38,804 bases of DNA from an uncultured Clostridia bacterium (GCA_946407465.1 CAMJOD010000003.1:1-38804); one strand, 5' to 3'; numbered from the stretch's first letter, positions 1 through 9,184 are shown. A program made the numbers and translations. Notes: a model not told the origin generated them from the letters alone.

Positions 1-2
1 GC

Positions 3-1613
3 CCGTTCCACGGCTCGGCGTATGCGGTGGTCGAATCCACCTCCAAGCTGTTGGCAATCGGCGCCAATCCGCTGACCGCCAGACTGACCTTCCAGGAATA
101 TTTTGAAAGACTCAAGGACGTTCCCTCGCGCTGGGGCAAGCCTGCCGCCGCACTGCTCGGCGCCATGCAGGCACAGCTAAAGCTCGGTCTGCCCTCTATC
201 GGCGGCAAGGACAGCATGTCCGGCAGCTTTGAGGATATTGATGTGCCGCCGACGCTTGTCAGCTTTGCGGTCGCCATGACCAAGGCGAGCAAGACCGTCT
301 CCGCCGAGTTTAAGCAGGCAGGCTCCAAGGTGCTCTATGTGCCGGTTCCCGAGGTCAAGGCAACCCTGATGCCCGACTGGGACAAGCTGGTCGCCATGTA
401 CAAGGCGGTCTATGCGCTGATGGACGCCGGCAAGGTGCGCTCCGCTTCCGTTGTCAAGGAGGGCGGCGCGGCAGCCTGCGTCTGCAAGGCGTGCTTCGGC
501 AACGGCTTCGGCTTCCGCTTTGCCAAGGAGCTGACCAACGAAGAACTGTTCGCGCCGCTGTCCGGTTCGCTTGTTTTGGAGCTTGCCGACGGCGCTGCGC
601 TCGACGCATCCGTATTGCAGTATGATTTGGGTACCGTCACCGACGACGGCGCTGTCACCATGGGTGGCAAGTCCGTTTCCGTCGCGGCGCTGACCGAGGC
701 GTGGACGGCGCCTCTCGAAAAGGTATTCCCGACCAAGGCGGAGTGTCCGGCTGTCACGGTGGACGTACCGCTCTACACCGCACGCAGCACCGCTTCTCCC
801 GCCATCAAGACCGCCAAGCCCAAGGTCTTTATTCCGGTGTTCCCGGGCACCAACTGCGAGGTAGACACCGCGCGTGCCTTTGAAAAGGCAGGCGCCGAGG
901 TGGATATGCTGATTGTCAAGAACCTCACGCAGCAGGGCATTGAAGAGACAATCGAGCGCATGGTGCAGATTATCCGCACCTCGCAGATGATTATGCTGCC
1001 CGGCGGCTTCTCCGGCGGCGACGAGCCGGACGGCTCCGGCAAGTTTATCGCCACCACCTTCCGCAATCCGCGCGTTGCCGAGGCGGTCAATGAGCTGCTC
1101 AAAAACCGCGACGGTCTGATGCTCGGCATCTGCAACGGCTTCCAGGCGCTCATCAAGCTCGGTCTGGTGCCCTATGGCGAGATTCGTCCGCTCAAGTCCA
1201 CCGACCCGACGCTGACCTTCAACACCGTCGGCAGACATATCTCTCACATGGCATACACGCGCGTCACCTCTGTCAAATCGCCGTGGTTTGCCGGTGTGAA
1301 CGCAGGCGACGTGTTCGCGATTCCCGTTTCGCACGGCGAGGGACGCTTTATGGCGGATGAGGAAACCGTCAGGGCGCTGGCGGCAAACGGACAGATTGCC
1401 ACCCAGTATGTTGACCTCAGCGGCAAGCCGAGCGGCGACATCGCCTACAACGTCAACGGCTCTGTCTGCGCAATCGAGGGCATCACCTCGCCCGACGGCA
1501 GAGTGCTGGGCAAGATGGGTCACAGCGAACGCAAGGGCGACAATCTCTATCAAAACGTTCCGTTTGCCAAGGATCAAAAAATCTTTGAGAGCGGCGTGAA
1601 CTACTTTAAATAA
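3..1613 (+). CDS. purL: Phosphoribosylformylglycinamidine synthase, C-terminal part (truncated by window start), includes class-I glutamine amidotransferase domain
   Basis: Open frame continues upstream of the window (PFHGSAYAVVESTSK...). Motifs include GLPSIGGKDSMSGSFED, FPGTNCEVDTARAFEKAGAEV, LPGGFSGGDEPDGSGKF, LGICNGFQAL and SHGEGRF. Confidence 0.95.
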   Translation, partial: PFHGSAYAVVESTSKLLAIGANPLTARLTFQEYFERLKDVPSRWGKPAAALLGAMQAQLKLGLPSIGGKDSMSGSFEDIDVPPTLVSFAVAMTKASKTVSAEFKQAGSKVLYVPVPEVKATLMPDWDKLVAMYKAVYALMDAGKVRSASVVKEGGAAACVCKACFGNGFGFRFAKELTNEELFAPLSGSLVLELADGAALDASVLQYDLGTVTDDGAVTMGGKSVSVAALTEAWTAPLEKVFPTKAECPAVTVDVPLYTARSTASPAIKTAKPKVFIPVFPGTNCEVDTARAFEKAGAEVDMLIVKNLTQQGIEETIERMVQIIRTSQMIMLPGGFSGGDEPDGSGKFIATTFRNPRVAEAVNELLKNRDGLMLGICNGFQALIKLGLVPYGEIRPLKSTDPTLTFNTVGRHISHMAYTRVTSVKSPWFAGVNAGDVFAIPVSHGEGRFMADEETVRALAANGQIATQYVDLSGKPSGDIAYNVNGSVCAIEGITSPDGRVLGKMGHSERKGDNLYQNVPFAKDQKIFESGVNYFK

Positions 1614-1642
1614 TCCATATTATCCTATATAATATAGAAACG

Positions 1643-1668
1643 CCGGTCGGTTCCTCGGAGTCGGCCGG
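1643..1668 (+). terminator. Hairpin after purL, possible terminator
   Basis: CCGGTCG...CGGCCGG stem 26 bp downstream of the purL stop; weak T-tract. Confidence 0.4.
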
Positions 1669-1764
1669 TTGCTTTCGTTAGTAAAAAACAGCTGTTTGTC
1701 TCTTGTGTTTCACTGAAAGATATTATATAATAAATCTAAAGATATTATCAGGGAGGTTATTTTG

Positions 1765-3489
1765 ATGAAAAAGTACAGGCGTCTTTGCGCTGTCACGGCG
1801 GTTTTGTGCGCGGTTTGCCTGCTGCTCGGCGCGGTGCCGTTTGCGGCGTCGGCTGCGGAACAGTCGCTCAACGCGACGGATGTAACGATTTATGCGCTGG
1901 ACGAAGCGGAGAAGGCGGTTATTTCGATTCCCGACGACTATCCGCAGTCCTTTACCTTTGCGGTGGAGGGCGCTTCCGAGGTGAGCTGTCGTGCAATTCG
2001 CGGCAGCGATTTGGAGGTGGAGGGAACCACGGTTTCTCCAAAGGTTGTCAACGTCTACTGGTACGGCGGCTGGGGCTATTACAGTCCGCTGGAAGGAAAA
2101 ACGCCGGATCAGATTACCAGTCATATTTCCTACGATGACCAATATGTGCAGATAACGGCGGACGGAAAAACCTATTATGCCACAGTGCATGTCGTAAACT
2201 ATGCGGATATTTATGCCCGAACCACGGCGCAGAACTATCTTGACGCAAATATCCGCGCGGACATGACCACCAAGGAAAAGGTGGAGGTCATTGCAAAATT
2301 TGCCGCCGACAGGGAATACAATGTCAATTACAGCACCTTCACCGATATGGTGGTGTTTGGCGGCGGCGACTGCTGGGCTTCGACCTATACCATTGTCGAG
2401 ATGGCAAAAATGATTGGCTTGGACGCGTGGGATCGCAACGGCAACCGCGACAGCATGGCAGGCTCCGGTCACCGCAACGCGATGGTGACGGACGGTGTGA
2501 ACTATTACGAGGTCGAGGCAGGCTACAGCATGGATGCGCCGCGTGACTATCAGGTGCGTGACCGTGACAGTCTGTTTTCCATCCGCTATAACCGCGAGTA
2601 TGAGGGCTACGAGGTCTATCAGTACGACGGCAAGGTCATGCCCGAAAAGCTGACGGTGCCGGACACCTATCACGGCGAGCCGATTGTTTCGGTTGGCAAA
2701 CAATTCATTTCCTACGAAACGAACGTGCGCGAGGTTGTGCTGCCCGATTCGATAAAGAAGATTGATATGAATGCTTTTGAGGGCTGCACGGCGCTCACCA
2801 CCATCAATATTCCGCCCGAAACGGAGGCGATTGAGCCGTTTGCGTTCGCCGACTGCACGGCGCTGCAAGACGTCAAGGCTAACGGCAGAATCCGATACCG
2901 CGACAACGCCTTCATTCTGGACGGCACCGTGCTGCTCGAAGCGATTGTTTCCGGCTCCTACACGATTCCCGAGGGTATTACCGCGCTCCATCCATACGCG
3001 TTCGCCTATACCGACGTGACCGATTTGAAAATGGCGTCCACGGTCAAAACCATCGGCAACGGCTGCTTCTATCACTGCGAAAAGCTGACATCGCTGCGGC
3101 TGAACAATGGTGTGACCTCTATCGGCGACTACGCGCTGACATATTCCGCCGTGACAGAGATGACCTGTCCGCGTTCGCTGACCGAATTTGGCGACAGAAC
3201 CGCGTTTAATCTTGCCTCGCTGACTCTTTACGGCTATGAGGGCTCCGCGGCGGAGACCTTTGCCGGTGCGCATGACAACGTTACCTTTGTCGCGCTGCCG
3301 GAGGTTTTGCCGGGTGACGTGGACTTGGACGGCACTGTTACCATTCAGGACTGCACCGCTTTGCAGCGCTTTCTGAGTGAGATGACGACGCTCAGCGAGA
3401 CGGCGCAGACAGCCGCCGACGTCAACGGCGACGGCGTTCTCAATGTTCGCGATGTTACCAACATCGCGCGTATGCTGGCGGCAGCATAA
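1765..3489 (+). CDS. Secreted transglutaminase-like protein with BspA-type leucine-rich repeats and C-terminal type I dockerin
   Basis: RBS GGGAGG at 1751. Signal peptide MKKYRRLCAVTAVLCAVCLLLGAVPFAASA. Transglutaminase-like Cys/His motifs (GGGDCWAST, GSGHRNAMV). BspA-like LRRs (LPDSIKKIDMNAFEGCTALTTINIP). Two dockerin Ca-binding repeats (GDVDLDGTVTIQDCTALQRFL, ADVNGDGVLNVRDVTNIARML). Confidence 0.85.
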   Translation: MKKYRRLCAVTAVLCAVCLLLGAVPFAASAAEQSLNATDVTIYALDEAEKAVISIPDDYPQSFTFAVEGASEVSCRAIRGSDLEVEGTTVSPKVVNVYWYGGWGYYSPLEGKTPDQITSHISYDDQYVQITADGKTYYATVHVVNYADIYARTTAQNYLDANIRADMTTKEKVEVIAKFAADREYNVNYSTFTDMVVFGGGDCWASTYTIVEMAKMIGLDAWDRNGNRDSMAGSGHRNAMVTDGVNYYEVEAGYSMDAPRDYQVRDRDSLFSIRYNREYEGYEVYQYDGKVMPEKLTVPDTYHGEPIVSVGKQFISYETNVREVVLPDSIKKIDMNAFEGCTALTTINIPPETEAIEPFAFADCTALQDVKANGRIRYRDNAFILDGTVLLEAIVSGSYTIPEGITALHPYAFAYTDVTDLKMASTVKTIGNGCFYHCEKLTSLRLNNGVTSIGDYALTYSAVTEMTCPRSLTEFGDRTAFNLASLTLYGYEGSAAETFAGAHDNVTFVALPEVLPGDVDLDGTVTIQDCTALQRFLSEMTTLSETAQTAADVNGDGVLNVRDVTNIARMLAAA

Positions 3490-3509
3490 AAATCTCATAT
3501 GATTTAGGC

Positions 3510-3538
3510 GCGGCAGCTCTGCTTATCAGGGCTGCCGC
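3510..3538. terminator. Strong hairpin downstream of the dockerin gene (no clear T-tract)
   Basis: GCGGCAGCTCTG / CAGGGCTGCCGC, 12-bp stem with one wobble and a 5-nt loop. Confidence 0.4.
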
Positions 3539-3799
3539 TTCGCCGCATACAAGATATGGTGTGTGCGCTGATAGGACGCCCAAGATAGAGAAAGGCGGAA
3601 AAGTTTGGCAAAAAGTCAATTATCTTTTTGCCAAAAGGGAATTAAACTGTAAATACTGCTTAAAATAATTGTTAAAAAAATGTCATAGTTAATTCTCATC
3701 AGGCAATAAGATGTGCATATTGCATAATTAAAATGCTAATTAGTTGGTTAAAACCGACATTCAAACAGCACGTTGCACAAATATACTGTTTCAAAATTG

Positions 3800-3827
3800 T
3801 TGACTTTTCCGAAAAGCTGCGTATAAT
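3800..3827 (+). promoter_or_regulatory. Sigma-70-type promoter for the small ORF at 4011
   Basis: TTGACT (3800-3805), 16-nt spacer, TATAAT (3822-3827). Confidence 0.6.
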
Positions 3828-4010
3828 AGAGAGTGTCAAGTCAATAGTCCGCTTGACGCCATCGGCTTATTCAAACACACACCCGGGTTGAAGCTGAATA
3901 GCAAAAGGTCGATAAAAAATCATGATTTGCCAAATGGTAAATGGCGCACGAAACATTTTCCGGTCGGCTCCATCGGAGCGGATCACATGAATTTTAGGAG
4001 GAAACGTAAC

Positions 4011-4274
4011 ATGAAGCCTATTATGGATTTACACAATATTGATGTGGCTGAGTTCCTCGCCGTGCTGGATACCTGCGAGGGCAACGTATATCTTGTAACA
4101 AACGAAGGCGACAAGCTCAATCTCAGATCCAGACTGTGCCAGCTTGTCGGCTTGACCAAGCTGATTGAGGGCGGCAAGATTGCCGAGGCGAGCATTCTCT
4201 GTGAGAACCAAAAAGACGAAAGCAAGCTGTTCCGCTTCAACTGCTTTGGCGAAGTAAACCGCAAAGTCGGCTAA
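4011..4274 (+). CDS. Small hypothetical protein (87 aa)
   Basis: MKPIMDLHNIDVAEFLAVLDTCEGNVYLV...; strong RBS AGGAGG upstream of ATG 4011, which favours this start over the 3888 ORF start. Confidence 0.75.
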   Translation: MKPIMDLHNIDVAEFLAVLDTCEGNVYLVTNEGDKLNLRSRLCQLVGLTKLIEGGKIAEASILCENQKDESKLFRFNCFGEVNRKVG

Positions 4275-4390
4275 GGCAGCGTGACGCTGCACCCAATCCG
4301 CGTTTCGGAACTTGAAGTGGAGTCAAGGGTTGGCAGCTCGCGTTTGAAGCTGCTCTAAAGCAATACTTTTTGTCAGAGAAAAATAAGTTT

Positions 4391-4458
4391 AGGGAATCTC
4401 TCGGTTCGGCGTCGTGCTTATATGCGGCGGCGAATGAGAGGTTCCCTTTGGCTTTTTT
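4391..4458 (+). terminator. Long terminator-type hairpin after the small ORF
   Basis: AGGGAA-t-CTCTC ... GAGAG-g-TTCCCT stem, followed by TTTGGCTTTTTT. Confidence 0.6.
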
Positions 4459-4463
4459 GGTGC

Positions 4464-4500
4464 AAAAAGCGTCCCCAAGGCTTTTGGCTTTGGGGACGCT
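4464..4500 (-). terminator. Intrinsic terminator of the thrH gene
   Basis: AGCGTCCCCAA...TTGGGGACGCT perfect stem; plus-strand AAAAA at 4464-4468 gives a U-tract on the minus transcript. Confidence 0.75.
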
Positions 4501-4520
4501 GATGTCTTATTCGGTTGAAT

Positions 4521-5126
4521 TTAACCGGCAATGACTGCCTTGATTGCCGCAAGCAGCTCGTCGTAGGTCTCAAAGGCAGGCAAATCGGGATTGTCCGCCT
4601 TGATTTTGTCGGTGCTTTTGAACAGGAAGCCTGCCTTGCTGGCGTTGATCATGCCCAAATCGTTGTAGCTGTCGCCGCTGGCAATCGTCTCAAAGCCGCA
4701 GGACTGCAGCGCCTTTACGGTGGTGTATTTGGACTTTTCGCAGCGCATTTTGTAGCCGGTGATGGCGCCGTTTTCTCCCACAACCAGCTCGTTGCAGAAG
4801 ATGGTGGGCATGCCGAGCTTTTTCATCAGAGGCGCCGCAAACTGCGAAAAGGTATCGCTGAGAATCAGCACCTGACAGACGGAGCGCAGCTCGTCCAAAA
4901 ACTCCTTGGCGCCCTCCATCGGGTCGATGGTTGCGATAACGTCCTGAATTTCCTTCAGTCCCAGACCGTGCTCCTTCAAAATAGCGAGACGGTAGTTCAT
5001 CAGCTTGTCGTAGTCAGGCTCGTCGCGTGTCGTTTTTTTCAGCTCGGGAATACCCGTCGCCTCCGCAAACGCGATCCAGATTTCGGGAACCAGAACGCCC
5101 TCCAAATCCAAGCAGGTAACATACAT
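4521..5126 (-). CDS. thrH: Phosphoserine phosphatase / phosphoserine:homoserine phosphotransferase (ThrH-like, HAD family)
   Basis: MYVTCLDLEGVLVPEIWIAFAEATGIPELKKTTRDEPDYDKLMNYR..., HAD motifs LSDTF and GDSYNDLGM. Confidence 0.88.
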   Translation of the reverse strand: MYVTCLDLEGVLVPEIWIAFAEATGIPELKKTTRDEPDYDKLMNYRLAILKEHGLGLKEIQDVIATIDPMEGAKEFLDELRSVCQVLILSDTFSQFAAPLMKKLGMPTIFCNELVVGENGAITGYKMRCEKSKYTTVKALQSCGFETIASGDSYNDLGMINASKAGFLFKSTDKIKADNPDLPAFETYDELLAAIKAVIAG

Positions 5127-5224
5127 ATATTATTACTTCCTTTCTGATACTGTTAAAACAGTATTTTCATAAAATTACAATCAACAGTATAGCACTTTTT
5201 TGCTGTCGCGTCAATCAAAAACTT

Positions 5225-6361
5225 TTACATCAGCTTGTCAATCAGCTCGGCGCACATGGTGGACAGGTCGCCGCGCAGGGTGTCCTGGTTGTTGGTCACC
5301 AAGAAGATACCGCCGCGCTTTGACGGCATGATGTAGTCAAAGGAGAGATAAGAAGTAAAAACGCCGGAGTGATACCAGTTGCCGTCATAGGGGCTGATGC
5401 CAAAGCCGTAGCCGTCCTCGTCGGGGTCGTACATCATCTGTAGCTTGCTGTCGGCGGTCAGCAGCTTGTCCTCGGAAAAGGAGACCATCCACTTTTTCAT
5501 ATCCTCGGCACAGGTCACAATATCGCCGAGACCTCTGGTGATGCCGACATACACGGTTTTGGCTTTGTCAGCCTGCGAATTTTTTGCGAGGCGCGGATCG
5601 TCGAGCATCTCGTCCACAAAGCCGCTGTTTGTCATGCCGAGCGGTTCAAAAATGTTTTCTCTGACAAAGTCCTCATAGCTCTCGCCCGAGACCTTTTCCA
5701 CAATCGAGGCGAGCAAAAAGAAGTTGGAGTTGCAGTACATATGCTCGGTGTCCGGCTCAAACACGAGCGGCTGCGCAAACAGCCATTCGGTCAAAATCTC
5801 GCGGTTGCCCTCAGCGGTGCCTTCGTTGGTCAGCACCTTGGCGAGGTCGCCCACAGGCGTTTCGTTGAGGTTGTGTCCGTCGTAGGCGGTGTCGTAAAAT
5901 TCCGCAATGCCGGAGCGCATGCTCAGCATTTGGCTGAGAGACACCTCGCTGCCGTAGGGACATTCGGGATAGTATTTGCCGAGCAGGTCGTCGGTGGACA
6001 GCTTGCCCTGTTGCTGCAGCAGCATGACCGCCGTGGCGCAGAACTGCTTGCCGATGGAGCCGACGCAGTAGAGTGAATCGGTGGTGCTCGCTTCGCCTGT
6101 TTCGGGGTCGGCAATGCCGGTCGCTGCCTGACAGACCGTCTTGCCGTCCTTGACCACAATCGCTACGCCTTCCAAATCGTAGGTCTTCATGGTATCTTCC
6201 AGAATTTGCTGTTTGGTGGCTTTGGCAGCCGCTGTGCTTGCCGGTGCGGAATCCTCCGTCGCGGCTGTTGTGGCGACGGAGCTGCCGGAACCGGACTGCG
6301 AACAGGCGCAGAGCGTGCCGGCAAATGCGAGGGTTAATAATATCGACAATAATCTTTTCAT
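5225..6361 (-). CDS. Beta-lactamase-family serine hydrolase lipoprotein
   Basis: MKRLLSILLTLAFAGTLCACSQSG lipobox; GSIGKQFCATAVMLLQQQGKL (SxxK-type), YCNSNFFLLASIVEKVSG (YxN). Confidence 0.85.
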   Translation of the reverse strand: MKRLLSILLTLAFAGTLCACSQSGSGSSVATTAATEDSAPASTAAAKATKQQILEDTMKTYDLEGVAIVVKDGKTVCQAATGIADPETGEASTTDSLYCVGSIGKQFCATAVMLLQQQGKLSTDDLLGKYYPECPYGSEVSLSQMLSMRSGIAEFYDTAYDGHNLNETPVGDLAKVLTNEGTAEGNREILTEWLFAQPLVFEPDTEHMYCNSNFFLLASIVEKVSGESYEDFVRENIFEPLGMTNSGFVDEMLDDPRLAKNSQADKAKTVYVGITRGLGDIVTCAEDMKKWMVSFSEDKLLTADSKLQMMYDPDEDGYGFGISPYDGNWYHSGVFTSYLSFDYIMPSKRGGIFLVTNNQDTLRGDLSTMCAELIDKLM

Positions 6362-6442
6362 GGCAAAAACCTCCATTTCGGCACCATTTTACCATACCAT
6401 TTAAAAAAATGCAATTTAATTCACATAATTTTCAGAAAACTC

Positions 6443-6471
6443 TTGACATGTTATAAACAATATGATATTAT
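6443..6471 (+). promoter_or_regulatory. Promoter of the NAD salvage operon, overlapping an AATAT-G-ATATT inverted repeat
   Basis: TTGACA (6443-6448), 17-nt spacer, TATTAT (6466-6471); inverted repeat at 6459-6469. Confidence 0.6.
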
Positions 6472-6501
6472 TAAGTTGATAAAAACAAAGGAGATGATGA
6501 T

Positions 6502-7323
6502 TTGTCCGAAGAAAAAGATTTCTTAAAGACCTACCGTCAGGACAACTATCCGCGTCCCTCGGTCACGGCGGATATTGTCGCCTTTACTATCCGCGAGGAG
6601 GAGAACGACAATTACCGCCAAAATTCCGGCACCAAGCTGGCGCTGCTGCTGATTCGGCGCGGCGGCCATCCGTTCAAGGACTGCTGGGCGCTGCCGGGCG
6701 GATTTTTGAATCCCGACGAAACCATCGAGCAATGCGCGCTGCGCGAGGCGGAGGAAGAAACGGCGGTCAAGCCGGCGTCGCTGCTCTCGGTTGGGCTGTT
6801 CAGCGAACCGAACCGCGACCCCAGAGGTTGGATTATCTCCAACGCCTTTGTCTCCATCATCAGTGAGGAGCAGGCGCAGCACTCGGGCGACGACGCCTCG
6901 GACGCCCAGTGGTTTGACGTTGACTTTGCCCGGGACGCCGGCGGCGACTATATTCTGACGCTCTGCTACCGCGACGTCACGCTCCGCGCCGTATTGGAGG
7001 AGGAGAGCACCGGCTTCGGCAAAACCTCGTTCCGCATCAAGGAGAGCGGCGGCCTCGCGTTTGACCATGCGCGGATCATTGCCACGGCGCTGTCCATGCT
7101 GCGCAGCGGCGCCAGGGAATTTGAGCATATATTTGACTTTTTGCCCGAGACCTTTACGCTGACGCAGCTGCAAAAGGTGCAGGAGACCATCATGAATATT
7201 TCGGTGCTGCCTGCCAATTTCCGCCGCAAAATCGCGGCGTATGTGGAGGAGACCGACGCGTTTACCCAAGGGGCAGGCCACCGTCCTGCCAAGCTGTACC
7301 GCAGAAAAACCGTGAAAGGATGA
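6502..7323 (+). CDS. NrtR-like transcriptional regulator (Nudix domain + winged helix)
   Basis: TTG start with RBS AAAGGAG. Nudix box GGFLNPDETIEQCALREAEEETAV. C-terminal helix-rich FTLTQLQKVQETIM...LPANFRRKI. First gene of an NAD salvage cluster. Confidence 0.8.
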   Translation: MSEEKDFLKTYRQDNYPRPSVTADIVAFTIREEENDNYRQNSGTKLALLLIRRGGHPFKDCWALPGGFLNPDETIEQCALREAEEETAVKPASLLSVGLFSEPNRDPRGWIISNAFVSIISEEQAQHSGDDASDAQWFDVDFARDAGGDYILTLCYRDVTLRAVLEEESTGFGKTSFRIKESGGLAFDHARIIATALSMLRSGAREFEHIFDFLPETFTLTQLQKVQETIMNISVLPANFRRKIAAYVEETDAFTQGAGHRPAKLYRRKTVKG

Positions 7324-7329
7324 ATTTGT

Positions 7330-7854
7330 ATGAAACATTTTTTGATCGTTGTCGATATGCAAAAGGACTTTGTTGACGGCGCGCTCGGCACCGCAGAGGC
7401 GGTTGCGATTGTGCCGTATGTCGCCGAAAAAATCAGGCGCTTTGACGGTGAGATCTTCGCCACGCTCGACACCCACTATGACAACTACATGGACACCGCC
7501 GAGGGCAAACATCTGCCGGTGCCGCACTGCGTCAAGGGCACCGACGGCTGGCAGCTTGACAAAGCCGTTGCCGCGGCGCTTGACGAAAAGGGCTACACAC
7601 CCGTCGAAAAAATCACCTTCGGCTCCGTCGGTTTGCCTGAACTGATAAAAACAGCCGCAGGGGAGGAGGACTTCACCCTGGAGCTGGTGGGGCTCTGCAC
7701 CGATATATGCGTGGTGAGCAACGCGCTGCTGCTCAAGGCGCACTTTCCCGAGGTGCCGATCGCGGTTGACGCGGCAGGCTGCGCAGGCGTGACGCCGCAG
7801 GCACACGAGGCGGCGCTGGCGACCATGGCAAGCTGCCAGATACAAGTGAAATGA
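7330..7854 (+). CDS. pncA: Nicotinamidase-type cysteine hydrolase (isochorismatase superfamily)
   Basis: LIVVDMQKDFVDGALG, CVKGTDGW, GLCTDICVVSNAL; position in NAD operon. Confidence 0.82.
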   Translation: MKHFLIVVDMQKDFVDGALGTAEAVAIVPYVAEKIRRFDGEIFATLDTHYDNYMDTAEGKHLPVPHCVKGTDGWQLDKAVAAALDEKGYTPVEKITFGSVGLPELIKTAAGEEDFTLELVGLCTDICVVSNALLLKAHFPEVPIAVDAAGCAGVTPQAHEAALATMASCQIQVK

Positions 7855-7877
7855 CTATAAAAACTGGAGGAAACAAT

Positions 7878-8603
7878 ATGTTTAACGCGGAAAAAGTAAA
7901 AAATGAATGCGTGCAGTGGATTCGTGATTTCTTTGAGAAAAACGGCAAGGGCTGTAACGCGGTCGTTGGTATTTCCGGCGGCAAGGACAGCTCCATTGTG
8001 GCGGCTCTCTGTGTGGAGGCGCTCGGCAAGGACAGGGTCATCGGCGTGCTGATGCCCAACGGCGAACAGGCTGACATCGACATGGCGCAGCTTTTGGTGG
8101 ACACGCTTGGCATCCGTCATTTTATCATCAACATCAAGGAAGCGGTAGAGGGCGTCACCGCCGCCGTTCCCTTTGAGCTGAGCAAGCAGAGCCGCGAAAA
8201 TCTGCCGCCGCGCATTCGCATGGCGACGCTCTACGCGGTGTCCCAAAGCCACAACGGACGCGTTGCCAACACCTGCAACCTCTCGGAGGACTGGGTGGGC
8301 TATTCCACACGCTACGGCGATTCTGTCGGCGATTTCAGCCCCTGTTCCATGCTGACCGTGGACGAGATGAAGCAAATCGGACGTCTGCTCGGCTTGCCGG
8401 ACGCTTTGGTGGACAAGGTGCCGATTGACGGTCTCTGCGGCAAAACCGACGAAGAAAACCTCGGCTTTACCTATGCGGAGCTTGACCGCTACATCCGCAC
8501 CGGCGAAATCGACGATTTGGAGCACAAGGCGCTTATCGACAGAAAGCACGCCATGAACCTGTTCAAGTTGCAGCTGATGCCTGCCTTTGACCCGAAGCTG
8601 TGA
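7878..8603 (+). CDS. nadE: Ammonia-dependent NAD+ synthetase
   Basis: GISGGKDSSIVAALC P-loop, NTCNLSEDWVGYSTRYGDSVGDFSP; no N-terminal glutaminase domain; RBS GGAGGAAACAAT. Confidence 0.92.
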   Translation: MFNAEKVKNECVQWIRDFFEKNGKGCNAVVGISGGKDSSIVAALCVEALGKDRVIGVLMPNGEQADIDMAQLLVDTLGIRHFIINIKEAVEGVTAAVPFELSKQSRENLPPRIRMATLYAVSQSHNGRVANTCNLSEDWVGYSTRYGDSVGDFSPCSMLTVDEMKQIGRLLGLPDALVDKVPIDGLCGKTDEENLGFTYAELDRYIRTGEIDDLEHKALIDRKHAMNLFKLQLMPAFDPKL

Positions 8604-8607
8604 GGAA

Positions 8608-9165
8608 ATGATGAAAAACAAAGCGTTTAAACTCGGCATTATCGTCGGACGGTTTCAGACCTTTCACACCGGTCATCTGGACATGGTGGACAAGGCGTGC
8701 GCCGTCTGTGACAGAGTGGGAATTTTTGTCGGCTCCTCGCAGGAGTCCGGCACTCTCAAAAATCCCTTTACCTATGAAGCGCGCCGCAGCATGCTGCAAA
8801 AGGTCTGCGGCGACCGCGTGACCATTTGGCCGCTCCCCGATATTGGCGTCGGCAACACCGCCAAGTGGGGCGAATATGTGCTGCAGCAGGTGCGCATGTG
8901 CTATGGCAAGACGCCCGATTTGCTCATTTCGGGCAAGGAGGAGAGGCGCATCAACTGGTTCGACGGCGCCTCCGGTATTTCGGTGGCGGAGCTGTATATT
9001 CCCAAAACCATCGACATGTCCGCCACACGCATGCGGCAATTCTTTATCGATGACAACAAAGCGGCGTGGCAACGCTACACGCCGTCTGTACTCTGGGACG
9101 ATTATGAGGCGATGAAAAAGGCGGTGCTTGCCGCCAAGGACAACCTGCAAACCGCGAGCATATAA
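8608..9165 (+). CDS. Nicotinamide/nicotinate-nucleotide adenylyltransferase (NadM/NadR-like nucleotidyltransferase)
   Basis: GIIVGRFQTFHTGHLDMVDKA and SATRMRQFF motifs; in NAD operon. Confidence 0.82.
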   Translation: MMKNKAFKLGIIVGRFQTFHTGHLDMVDKACAVCDRVGIFVGSSQESGTLKNPFTYEARRSMLQKVCGDRVTIWPLPDIGVGNTAKWGEYVLQQVRMCYGKTPDLLISGKEERRINWFDGASGISVAELYIPKTIDMSATRMRQFFIDDNKAAWQRYTPSVLWDDYEAMKKAVLAAKDNLQTASI

Positions 9166-9184
9166 ATTTTGAAAGGACAAAACC

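Noticed and set aside
177-1577. 466-aa antisense ORF opposite purL
   Set aside because: Shadow ORF of a clear conserved gene; composition reflects GC-rich codons on the opposite strand; no recognisable motifs.
1723-3498. 591-aa antisense ORF opposite the dockerin protein
   Set aside because: The opposite strand encodes signal peptide, LRR and dockerin motifs; the antisense translation is Arg/His/Val-rich without motifs.
3888-4010. N-terminal extension of the small ORF (start at 3888)
   Set aside because: AGGAGG is positioned for ATG 4011 and the extension lies in a structured leader.
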